Shown here in pieces: positions 1 to 5,772 of a DNA stretch of 5,972 nt. Origin of the DNA: Dehalococcoidia bacterium (GTDB lineage Bacteria > Chloroflexota > Dehalococcoidia > GIF9 > AB-539-J10); the NCBI GenBank assembly GCA_004375885.1, contig SOJG01000023.1, positions 1-5,972 on the forward strand, given 5' to 3'. The first letter of the stretch is position 1, and each line of letters starts with the position of its first letter. The notes beneath the pieces are model-generated. The model ran no database searches. It worked only from the letters and a program-made list of their open reading frames with translations, and was not told the origin of the DNA. Made by a program: the position numbers and the translations under genes.

Positions 1-186
1 CTGCTTTTGCCATTCGGAAGCCAACAGTCTATAATCTGGCATCAAGCATGCGGCAAAATCGGAGTCGGTGGCCTGCGAGCAGAGACCCGGATCCAGAGAT
101 ACTTGGTTCCAATCACTCCCTTGCGGCAGATAGCTGTCTAAGGAGCCCAGCTCCTGAACATCACTGCATCGCTCGTGCACTAACAT
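1..186 (-). CDS. Possible partial CDS leaving the left edge, unrecognised protein
   Basis: From an ATG at 186-184 the minus strand stays open for 62 codons to the window edge, so the 3' end is missing. The peptide begins MLVHERCSDVQELGSLDSY and later contains DSDFAACLMPDYRLLASEW. It has a normal, slightly acidic composition, unlike the Arg/Pro/Ser-rich readings in the other frames. An AGGT lies 6 bases before the ATG, an acceptable ribosome binding site. It would be transcribed divergently from the DUF401 gene, with 32 bases between the two starts. I do not recognise the family, and no domain can be named from this fragment. An open run of this length can arise by chance, and a good promoter on the opposite strand lies inside it, so the gene is uncertain. 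Confidence 0.4.
   Translation of the reverse strand, partial: MLVHERCSDVQELGSLDSYLPQGSDWNQVSLDPGLCSQATDSDFAACLMPDYRLLASEWQKQ
7..35 (+). promoter_or_regulatory. Sigma70-type promoter upstream of the DUF401 gene
   Basis: TTGCCA at 7-12 (five of six matches to TTGACA) is followed after exactly 17 bases by a perfect TATAAT at 30-35. Transcription would start near 41-43 and run right into the DUF401 gene, leaving a leader of about 175 bases. This is the best promoter match I noticed in the window. It lies inside the possible minus-strand partial gene, which either argues against that gene or means the promoter sits in a neighbour's coding sequence. Confidence 0.5.
141..155. repeat. Small perfect inverted repeat in the DUF401 leader
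   Basis: AGGAGC (141-146) and GCTCCT (150-155) are exact reverse complements around a three-base CCA centre. In the predicted leader transcript this would form a 6-bp hairpin ending about 63 bases before the DUF401 start. No U-run follows, so it is not an intrinsic terminator, and the leader shows no riboswitch class I recognise. A stem this short may be chance. Confidence 0.3.
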
Positions 187-218
187 TCGCTACCTGATGA
201 TGAGTAAGGCGCGCTGAA

Positions 219-1430
219 ATGCTGAGTCCATCTGTGGCTTTGCTGGCGTCGATCGCCGGTATTCTAATTCTCCTCAGGCTGAAGGTCCATCCAGGCCTGG
301 CCATCTTCGCTGGAAGCCTCACCGTGTCGCTGCTACTGCTTCCGGTGCCGTCCTTGCCGGAGCATATGTTGCAGACCTTGGTAGACCACCAGACTCTAAG
401 ACTGCTGGCAGTGGTTGCCAGTGCGCTGGCCTTGAGCCGTCTGATGGAGGTAAAGGGATTGCTTACGAGCCTGGCGGCAACGATGGAGAGACTTGGCCCC
501 AGACTTGCTATGCACCTCGTTCCTGCTACGATAGGACTGGTTCCCATGCCCGCCGGAGCCCTGGTCTCGGCCACCGCCTTAAGGGATTTAGGGGAGAGAA
601 TGGGCCTGCCGCCGGAACGGGTCACATTCATAAATTACTGGTTCAGACACATATGGGAGGCTTCCTTGCCAGTATATCCGGCCATCATAACAACAAGCGT
701 AATACTGTCTGTCGGCCTTTCTTCCGTAGCGCTGACGCTTTTGCCTATGACGGCTTTAGTCATCGCACTGGGAATCGTCTCCAGTCGCCGGATGCTCAAG
801 CCGTATAAGAGACGCGAAACAAAAGAGAGTACGACCAGGAAGAATATCCTTTACAACCTCTTTAAGGCCTCTTGGCCAATCCTGTTAGTCGTGGCACTGG
901 TCCTGCTGGGGCTGGATGCGGTGATAGCCTTTCCTCTCGCCTTGGCGCTGTTGGCTAGCCAACAAAGAGCCAAATGGCCGGAGTTGAAAATAGCACTCAA
1001 ATACGGCGTGGATCTCAAAATCCTGTCCTTGTTATATGCCGTAATGCTATACAAGGCAACAATAGAAGGCTCGGGGGCTGCCTACACCCTCTTTTCAGAC
1101 ATGCAGCACATAGGACTGCCGGCTGTGGTCCTCTTGGCAGTCTTGCCCTTTCTGATGGGCTTTGCCACCGGGATTAGCATGGGATTCGTCGGCATTAGCC
1201 TTCCATTACTGGTTCCCTTCTTGACCCTCGGCTCAGAGGTCAACAGCTATGCTCTTATTCTGGCCTATACAAGTGGATATGTGGGGGTCCTTCTCTCCCC
1301 TGTCCACCTTTGCCTCATACTATCGACTGAGTACTTCAAAGCTAGCTTGGCCAAGGTATATAAGCTTCTACTGCCTCCCCTACTGACGATACAGGCCTTG
1401 GTAGTACTCCTCTACTACGCAGCAGCCTAG
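219..1430 (+). CDS. DUF401-family integral membrane protein, putative transporter
   Basis: This 403-residue protein is hydrophobic almost throughout, with about ten or more candidate membrane spans. Examples lie near residues 4-22, 25-45, 97-118, 150-187, 216-238, 302-325, 345-368 and 380-401. A basic, polar loop at about 188-209 is probably cytoplasmic. Motifs I associate with the DUF401 family (PF04165 / TIGR00529) are visible: the re-entrant-like GLVPMPAGALVSA (106-118), NYWFRHIWE (139-147), and SGYVGVLLSPVHLCLILSTEYF-type sequence (352-373). The paired Gly/Pro-rich loops resemble those of GntP/ArsB-like permeases, so solute transport is likely, but the substrate is unknown to me. The ATG at 219 has AAGG at 206-209, nine bases upstream. 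The length is normal for the family and no frameshift is seen. It is transcribed alone and converges on fmt with 68 bases between the stop codons. I see no U-tracted terminator in that gap. Confidence 0.85.
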   Translation: MLSPSVALLASIAGILILLRLKVHPGLAIFAGSLTVSLLLLPVPSLPEHMLQTLVDHQTLRLLAVVASALALSRLMEVKGLLTSLAATMERLGPRLAMHLVPATIGLVPMPAGALVSATALRDLGERMGLPPERVTFINYWFRHIWEASLPVYPAIITTSVILSVGLSSVALTLLPMTALVIALGIVSSRRMLKPYKRRETKESTTRKNILYNLFKASWPILLVVALVLLGLDAVIAFPLALALLASQQRAKWPELKIALKYGVDLKILSLLYAVMLYKATIEGSGAAYTLFSDMQHIGLPAVVLLAVLPFLMGFATGISMGFVGISLPLLVPFLTLGSEVNSYALILAYTSGYVGVLLSPVHLCLILSTEYFKASLAKVYKLLLPPLLTIQALVVLLYYAAA

Positions 1431-1498
1431 CCCTCTCCAGCTCCCTTGCTACTGTCAGATTGGTGGAAACGTTTTTGTAATAAGGCTACCAAGAGAAG

Positions 1499-2443
1499 CT
1501 ACTTTCGTCCCAGAACGGAGCCAATAAAATCCCTTTTCCCGCGGACGAACTCGGCAGCCGACATGCTGCGCCTTCCTTCCAATCGTACCCGGCAGAGCCC
1601 CAAAACACCCTGCCCGGTCACCACCCCAACTCCAGGCGGCTCGGTCAAGGCTATTACTTCCCCTACCTCTCCTTCTGCTACATCCCCAAGAGGCAGAGCG
1701 CTGTGCATTTGCAGCCGTTTTCCCTGACACCAGGTATAACAGGCCGGCCAGGGATTGTACGCCCTGACCCTGCGCCAGAGCTCGAGTGCCGAAAGGCGCC
1801 AATCAATCTCAGCGTCTTCACTGGTTATCAACCTGCTATAAGTAGCCCGGGACTCATCTTGAGCTTGTGGTCGGAGCTCGCCCCCAATCCATTTGGGCAA
1901 GGTCTGCAGCAAGAGACTGGCTCCCACATCAGCAAGCTCGGAGCTAAGCGAGCCCGTGGTATTCATGAAGGAGATGCTCACCTTCTCCTGAGCCAGAATC
2001 GGCCCGGTATCCAGTCCGGCATCCATTAGCATTATGGTAACTCCAGTAGCTTCGTCCCCGCAGAGAATCGTATTGGCGATTGGAGACGGGCCACGGTGCC
2101 GCGGTAGTAATGAAGGATGAACATTAAGACAGCCAAATTTAGGCAAGGAAAGGACTTCCGCGGGAAGAATGAGCCCAAAGCCTGCCACGATTATTAGCTC
2201 GGGCCGAAGGCTGGCCAGATGCCCCACGGCCTCAGGTGATTTGAAGGTCTCCGGCTGAATAACCGCTATTCCACACTCCAGTACCCGCCTTTTCACGGGA
2301 GACCAGGCGACTTGGTGCCCTCTGCCAGCAGGTTTATCTGGTTGAGTATATACAGCAAGTATCTGACAGGCGCTCTCGAGTAAGGCCTCTAATATGGAGG
2401 CAGCGAATTGCGGAGTGCCCATGAAGACAATGCGCGCGTTCAC
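1499..2443 (-). CDS. fmt: Methionyl-tRNA formyltransferase
   Basis: The enzyme transfers a formyl group from 10-formyl-tetrahydrofolate to the amino group of Met on initiator tRNA, in the cytoplasm. Starting at the GTG at 2443-2441 gives 314 residues, the usual family length, beginning VNARIVFMGTPQFAA. The N-terminal Rossmann-like formyltransferase domain spans about 1-195. The catalytic triad is present: Asn107 and His109 in NVHPSLLPRHRG, and Asp145 in MDAGLDTG. The C-terminal OB-like tRNA-binding domain follows, with YNPWPACYTW and a closing VRGKRDFIGSVLGRK. An upstream in-frame ATG at 2485 would add 14 residues (MFDISRELTENNSS). It has a weak AGG four bases upstream, whereas the GTG has almost no Shine-Dalgarno signal, so the start is open. 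The peptide deformylase gene often found beside fmt is not in this window. It is divergent from dnaA. Confidence 0.95.
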   Translation of the reverse strand: MNARIVFMGTPQFAASILEALLESACQILAVYTQPDKPAGRGHQVAWSPVKRRVLECGIAVIQPETFKSPEAVGHLASLRPELIIVAGFGLILPAEVLSLPKFGCLNVHPSLLPRHRGPSPIANTILCGDEATGVTIMLMDAGLDTGPILAQEKVSISFMNTTGSLSSELADVGASLLLQTLPKWIGGELRPQAQDESRATYSRLITSEDAEIDWRLSALELWRRVRAYNPWPACYTWCQGKRLQMHSALPLGDVAEGEVGEVIALTEPPGVGVVTGQGVLGLCRVRLEGRRSMSAAEFVRGKRDFIGSVLGRK

Positions 2444-2524
2444 AGAAGAATTATTTTCGGTCAATTCTCTACTTATGTCAAACATTGCCTAGCAAAATCG
2501 GGCCAGAATTGGTATTCTTCATCA

Positions 2525-2541
2525 AGGAACCGTGAGTTCCT
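2525..2541. promoter_or_regulatory. Inverted repeat between fmt and dnaA, possible operator
   Basis: AGGAAC (2525-2530) and GTTCCT (2536-2541) are perfect 6-base arms around the five-base centre CGTGA. The site lies in the short divergent region, about 40 bases upstream of fmt's longer ATG and 65 bases upstream of dnaA's proposed TTG. A dimeric regulator bound here could affect both genes. The arms hold GAAC/GTTC with five bases between them. Firmicute-type LexA boxes have four, so I do not call it a LexA site. No regulator is identified. Confidence 0.35.
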
Positions 2542-2547
2542 AACCTC

Positions 2548-2556
2548 TTTTTAACA
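2548..2556 (+). promoter_or_regulatory. Weak DnaA-box-like site upstream of dnaA
   Basis: TTTTTAACA matches the relaxed DnaA-box consensus TTWTNCACA at eight of nine positions. The mismatch (A for C at position 6) falls in the well conserved half. It lies 50 bases before the proposed dnaA start, where autoregulatory boxes are often found. A T-rich stretch can match by chance, so this is a weak call. Confidence 0.2.
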
Positions 2557-2605
2557 CCTTTCTCAGTCATGTTTGGGGCTGAGCGTTGCCGGGAGTCGGG
2601 ATAGA

Positions 2606-3952
2606 TTGGAACCAGCGAAAGAGATTTGGAAGAGAGCCCTAGGCAAGCTTCAGATACAGGTCAGCAAGGCCAATTATACTACCTGGCTTAGCAACAGCCA
2701 AGGCCTAACCTACAAGGATGATGTCTTTGTTGTCGGTGTCCCTAACGTTTTCGTCGCTGAATGGCTCTCGAAGCGCCTTTGTCCTCTGGTAAGGAAGACC
2801 CTGGCCGATACTATGGGCAAGGATGCCGACGTCCAGTTCGTGGTCGCCAATCGCGAACAGCCATCAGCTGGCCCTTTGACCAGTCAGACCGACGGCGGGA
2901 CAAGTACCAAAGCTACGCGGTATAGATTCAATCCAAAGTATACCTTTGATGGTTTTGTGGTCAGCGATTCCAATCGTCTGGCTTACGCTGCCGCCGTAGA
3001 AGTAGCTGAGAATCCGGGCAGCACTTATAACCCCCTTTTCATTCACAGCAGTACCGGGCAAGGCAAGACGCACCTACTCCATGCTATCGGGCATGTGACG
3101 ACACACAACGGACTGCGAGTGGAGTACACTACCGCCGAACAATTCGCCAATGAATTTGTACTGGCTGTGAGAGAAAACCAAGTTGACAAGTTCCGCAGCA
3201 AGTTCAGGAGTGTGCACATCCTTCTATTTGATGATGCACACTTCCTGATCGACAAGAAACAGACTTTGCAGTGCTTCTTCCACACCTTTAACGAGCTATA
3301 CAACAATAACCGTCAGATTGTGATCACTGCTGACTGTGCTCCCAAAGACATGCACTCGCTCAGTAGTAAGCTACGATCGCGCCTTGAGGGGGGCCTTGTT
3401 ACTGACATACAGCCGCCGGACTTCGAGACACGCCTGAATATTCTCCGGGCTAAAGCGGAACCAGCCATGACTCCCGAACTGGAAGGGGTGCTGCACGTTA
3501 TAGCGCAGAAAGTCTGCGAAAATATTCGCCAGCTGGAAGGTGCTTTGGTATATCTAACTGCACAGGCTCGATTAAGCGGCACTAAGCTCACTCCCCAAAC
3601 AATCAACAAGTTGTTGACAAGCGCGAGCCATCAACAGGACATAAAGCTGCTCTTACGGGCGGTGGCAGACCATTTCGACCTCTCAGCAGAAGAGCTGATC
3701 GGCAAGAAAAGAGACAGAATGACTAGCCTGGCGCGACACGTGGCCATCTATCTCATGCGCGAAGGACACAACTGCCCCCTCACGGAGATCGGCAAGGCAC
3801 TGGGCGGGAGGAACCATGCCACAATTCTTCATGGCTACGAGAAAATAGCTAGTGAATTGAATGTCAATCCCAACCTTTCTAACCACATTGCCGAAATAAG
3901 AGAGCGAATTGACTCGCAGAAAGGCTCCAGAGAGGCATACCAAGCTGTGTAA
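2606..3952 (+). CDS. dnaA: Chromosomal replication initiator protein DnaA
   Basis: DnaA is the AAA+ ATPase that binds DnaA boxes and melts the origin. I place the start at TTG 2606, preceded by GGGAG at 2591-2595. This gives 448 residues beginning MEPAKEIWKRALGKLQIQV, as domain I usually does. A TTG at 2573 would add 11 residues but has no ribosome binding site. No in-frame ATG is nearby. In numbering from TTG 2573 (subtract 11 for the proposed start): domain I is about 12-90, a short linker 91-118, and the AAA+ core begins at YRFNPKYTFDGF. Walker A is SSTGQGKT (159-166), Walker B LLFDDAHF (217-224), the box VII arginine region LRSRLEGGL (267-275), sensor II Arg319 in NIRQLEGAL, and the helix-turn-helix signature GGRNHATILHG (411-421). 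Several are unusual: the first P-loop Gly is Ser, Walker B carries AH rather than the common IQ, and the signature has NHAT for DHTT. It lies beside a candidate origin. Family certain, exact start uncertain. Confidence 0.95.
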   Translation: MEPAKEIWKRALGKLQIQVSKANYTTWLSNSQGLTYKDDVFVVGVPNVFVAEWLSKRLCPLVRKTLADTMGKDADVQFVVANREQPSAGPLTSQTDGGTSTKATRYRFNPKYTFDGFVVSDSNRLAYAAAVEVAENPGSTYNPLFIHSSTGQGKTHLLHAIGHVTTHNGLRVEYTTAEQFANEFVLAVRENQVDKFRSKFRSVHILLFDDAHFLIDKKQTLQCFFHTFNELYNNNRQIVITADCAPKDMHSLSSKLRSRLEGGLVTDIQPPDFETRLNILRAKAEPAMTPELEGVLHVIAQKVCENIRQLEGALVYLTAQARLSGTKLTPQTINKLLTSASHQQDIKLLLRAVADHFDLSAEELIGKKRDRMTSLARHVAIYLMREGHNCPLTEIGKALGGRNHATILHGYEKIASELNVNPNLSNHIAEIRERIDSQKGSREAYQAV

Positions 3953-3966
3953 AACCATCACTGATT

Positions 3967-3975
3967 TGTGGATAG
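3967..3975 (-). promoter_or_regulatory. DnaA box, reverse orientation
   Basis: TGTGGATAG reads CTATCCACA on the minus strand, eight of nine bases of the TTATCCACA consensus, differing only at the first base. It lies 15 bases after the dnaA stop codon and is the best box I found in the window. It faces the second box across 13 bases. Confidence 0.6.
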
Positions 3976-3988
3976 ATTGTTGCCTATC

Positions 3989-3997
3989 CTGTCCACA
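3989..3997 (+). promoter_or_regulatory. DnaA box, forward orientation, degenerate
   Basis: CTGTCCACA matches TTATCCACA at seven of nine positions and keeps the conserved TCCACA half. With the preceding reverse box it forms an inverted pair: TGTGGA at 3967-3972 against TCCACA at 3992-3997, and GGATAG against CTATCC at 3984-3989. It points toward the A+T-rich stretch, the orientation expected for loading DnaA onto the melting DNA. Confidence 0.45.
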
Positions 3998-4028
3998 CTG
4001 TCCTCCGAGTTGTGAGCGCCCCCACTGT

Positions 4029-4059
4029 TTGACCACCCCCCCAAGGAGTTGCTTATGAT
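4029..4059 (+). promoter_or_regulatory. Possible promoter for obg-nadD
   Basis: TTGACC at 4029-4034 (five of six) and TATGAT at 4054-4059 (five of six) are separated by 19 bases, slightly longer than the ideal 17. Transcription would start near 4066 and leave a leader of about 44 bases before obg. The elements sit inside the candidate origin, so the -10 may simply belong to the A+T-rich DNA. No other promoter for the pair stands out. Confidence 0.35.
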
Positions 4060-4109
4060 AATTACTAATTATTCTTAATACAGTTAAGTATATGTTCCTT
4101 TATTAAGAT
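4051..4109. other. A+T-rich candidate DNA unwinding element
   Basis: Only 12 of these 59 bases are G or C (about 80 % A+T), against roughly half in the flanking genes. ATGATAA occurs at 4055-4061 and again at 4110-4116 across the obg start. Read 3' to 5' on the minus strand from 4062 to 4076, the triplets are AAT, GAT, TAA, TAA, GAA. All have a central A, and three fit the DnaA-trio consensus described for other bacteria. In A+T-rich DNA this register may be chance. Confidence 0.45.
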
Positions 4110-5162
4110 ATGATAAATAAAGGGGAGATCATAGTCAGGGGTGGAACTGGTGGAGACGGCTGTGTCAGCTTCCGGAGGGAGAAGTATATTCGGTTTGGTG
4201 GCCCGGACGGTGGCGATGGTGGAGATGGGGGGGATGCGATTGTTGTGGCTAGTTCCAGCGTAGTGGACTTGGGTTTAACGAGGCGGCAGAGGGAATTTGT
4301 GGCTGGAGATGGGCGTGGAGGAAGCGGGTGCCGGAAGCACGGCAGGAAAGGGGTGGACTTGGCGATTTCGGTGCCAGTGGGCACAATGGTCTTGGCCAAA
4401 GCTGATTCGGGGGAGGAGATGCCTCTGGCCGACTTGAAGATGCTGGGTGAGAGTGTCTTGGTGGCCAAGGGTGGTCGCGGAGGGTTGGGTAATGCGCGTT
4501 TCGCTACAGCGGCAAATCAGGCTCCTGAGATAGCCACCCGGGGAAAAGCAGGAGAGGAGCGATATATCATCCTCGAGCTCAAACTCATTACCGATATCTG
4601 TATTATCGGTCACCCAAACTCGGGGAAATCCACCCTATTGTCGGCAATCACGAGAGCCAAACCCGAAATCGCCGATTACCCCTTTACCACCCGCCAGCCA
4701 GTTTTGGGAGTCGTGCCGGATGTCAGGAGAGACTTCGTTATGGCGGAGATGCCCGGCCTTGTTCGCGATGCTCATCTTGGCAAAGGACTGGGAAACGCGT
4801 TTCTGCGCCATGCGGAAAGGACCAAGCTGCTGGTCTATTTGCTCGATGGCAGTTCGCCCACCGCTACCGATGATCTCAGCACATTGGAAAAGGAGATAGC
4901 CTTATGCAAAGGATTATCGCAAAAACCAAGGATCGTGGCGGTAAACAAGGTGGATTTGCCTGAGGTTCAAGCTCGTCTGCCTCAGGTCAAGCAGCATTTC
5001 GCCGAGGTCGGGATGCCTGTCTACTACATCTCTGCAGTTAGTGGGCAGGCTGTGTTAGAATTGGTCAGGAAGGCCATAGCAATGGTGGACCGGGCGAGTC
5101 AGGATGAGGCCAGAACCGAGCAGCCTCAAATAGCAGTATTCCGTCCCAAGCCCAGAAAGTGA
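4110..5162 (+). CDS. obg: GTPase Obg (CgtA), without OCT domain
   Basis: Obg is a ribosome-associated GTPase needed for large-subunit assembly and linked to (p)ppGpp and growth control. The 350-residue protein begins with the Gly-rich Obg fold (about 1-158), containing GGTGGDGCVSFRREKY, GPDGGDGGDGGD and GRGGLGNARFATAANQAPE. The G domain follows: G1 GHPNSGKST (167-175), switch I YPFTT (190-194), G3 EMPG (213-216), GKGLGNAFLRH, G4 NKVD (269-272) and G5 ISAV (297-300). G3 has Glu where Asp is usual. The chain ends at VFRPKPRK, the linker that in many relatives leads into the C-terminal OCT domain. That domain is absent, and nadD starts four bases after the stop. An in-frame TAA at 4104-4106 fixes the ATG at 4110 as the earliest start. 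Its ribosome binding site is very weak. It is probably cotranscribed with nadD. Confidence 0.95.
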   Translation: MINKGEIIVRGGTGGDGCVSFRREKYIRFGGPDGGDGGDGGDAIVVASSSVVDLGLTRRQREFVAGDGRGGSGCRKHGRKGVDLAISVPVGTMVLAKADSGEEMPLADLKMLGESVLVAKGGRGGLGNARFATAANQAPEIATRGKAGEERYIILELKLITDICIIGHPNSGKSTLLSAITRAKPEIADYPFTTRQPVLGVVPDVRRDFVMAEMPGLVRDAHLGKGLGNAFLRHAERTKLLVYLLDGSSPTATDDLSTLEKEIALCKGLSQKPRIVAVNKVDLPEVQARLPQVKQHFAEVGMPVYYISAVSGQAVLELVRKAIAMVDRASQDEARTEQPQIAVFRPKPRK

Positions 5163-5166
5163 AGAC

Positions 5167-5772
5167 GTGAATATAGGCGTTCTTGGTGGTACATTTGACC
5201 CTATCCATATAGGCCACCTTGTTGTTGCTGAGGAAGCAAGAACGAAACTGGGCTTTGAGGAAGTCCTTTTCGTGCCTGCCGGGCAGCCCTGGCTTAAGCT
5301 AGACCGTGACATTACCCTGGCAGTGCACCGGGTGGAGATGGTGCGCCGCGCCATAGCTGGCAACCCTCACTTCAGGCTTTGCACTCTCGAAGTAGAGCGC
5401 CCCGGTCCCTCTTACACGGTGGATACCCTGACAATGCTGCGCAAGCAACTGGGCCCTGAAGCAAGTCTGTTTTTCATCCTCGGGCGCGATAGCTTAACCG
5501 ATTTGCCTCTGTGGAAGGAACCACAGAAACTGGCTCAGCTGTGCAGGCTGGTGGTTGCCCCCAGATTAGGCTCAATAGATTTGAAGCCCCTACAGACAGC
5601 AATACCTGGGCTGCTGGACAAGGTTATTCAGTTTGATATGCCTGTAATCGGGATTAGCTCCGCAGAGATTCGCCAGCGCATAGCTGAGGGGCTGCCCATT
5701 CGTTACCTGGTGCCCGCTGAGGTAGAGGAATATATAAGAGAACAAGGAATATATGGGGCGTCTGCCGGCTAA
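5167..5772 (+). CDS. nadD: Nicotinate-nucleotide adenylyltransferase
   Basis: NadD joins nicotinate mononucleotide to the AMP of ATP, giving deamido-NAD and pyrophosphate, the adenylyl step of NAD synthesis in the cytoplasm. The 201-residue length is typical. The nucleotidyltransferase signature GGTFDPIHIGH is at 7-17, with the ATP-binding HxGH histidines His14 and His17. RPGPSYTVDTL (78-88) and ILGRDSLTDLPLWKEP (104-119) are substrate-site motifs. The second nucleotide-binding motif ISSAEIRQRI (163-172) and the usual ending YLVPAEVEEYIREQGIY (180-196) are intact. Translation starts at GTG 5167, four bases after the obg stop. Only a weak GAAG precedes it, so expression probably depends on coupling to obg. 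No residue expected for catalysis is missing. Confidence 0.96.
   Translation: MNIGVLGGTFDPIHIGHLVVAEEARTKLGFEEVLFVPAGQPWLKLDRDITLAVHRVEMVRRAIAGNPHFRLCTLEVERPGPSYTVDTLTMLRKQLGPEASLFFILGRDSLTDLPLWKEPQKLAQLCRLVVAPRLGSIDLKPLQTAIPGLLDKVIQFDMPVIGISSAEIRQRIAEGLPIRYLVPAEVEEYIREQGIYGASAG

Larger units (their letters stand above)
3953..4109. other. oriC: Candidate replication origin (oriC)
   Basis: The 157 bases between the dnaA stop and the obg start contain, in order, two facing DnaA-box-like sites (3967-3997), a C-rich tract with seven consecutive C (4036-4042), and an A+T-rich stretch (4051-4109). This boxes, GC cluster, AT-rich order is the known layout of bacterial unwinding regions, and origins commonly lie next to dnaA. 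Hand counts of single 60-base rows show C over G before it and G over C shortly after it, as expected near an origin. It is small, with only two clear boxes, so a larger or different origin elsewhere is possible. Confidence 0.55.

Noticed and set aside
101..130. Possible tRNA T-arm (GGTTCCAATC near 105-114)
   Set aside because: The purine expected after TTC is missing, and no acceptor, D or anticodon stems can be built around it.
161..631. Long minus-strand open frame opposite the DUF401 gene start
   Set aside because: It overlaps a strongly supported membrane protein gene, has a Ser/Arg/Ala-rich composition without motifs, and is best explained as the antisense reading of that gene.
1431..1498. 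Bidirectional terminator between the convergent DUF401 and fmt genes
   Set aside because: The only pairing is TTGGT with ACCAA across a long loop. No GC-rich stem with an adjoining T-run is present on either strand.
1455..1802. Minus-strand frame overlapping the 3' part of fmt
   Set aside because: fmt covers this DNA with conserved C-terminal motifs. The alternative peptide is Arg/Gly-rich and resembles no family I know.
2485..2518. Promoter TTGCCT...TATTCT for dnaA
   Set aside because: The elements are 22 bases apart, too far for a sigma70 promoter, and the -10 match is poor.
2525..2541. LexA/SOS box reading of the GAAC...GTTC repeat
   Set aside because: The spacing is five bases rather than the four of Firmicute-type boxes, and neither fmt nor dnaA is a usual SOS gene.
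4103..4468. Minus-strand frame opposite the start of obg
   Set aside because: Its Pro/Ser-rich peptide is the antisense of the Gly-rich Obg fold, which is clearly coding on the plus strand.
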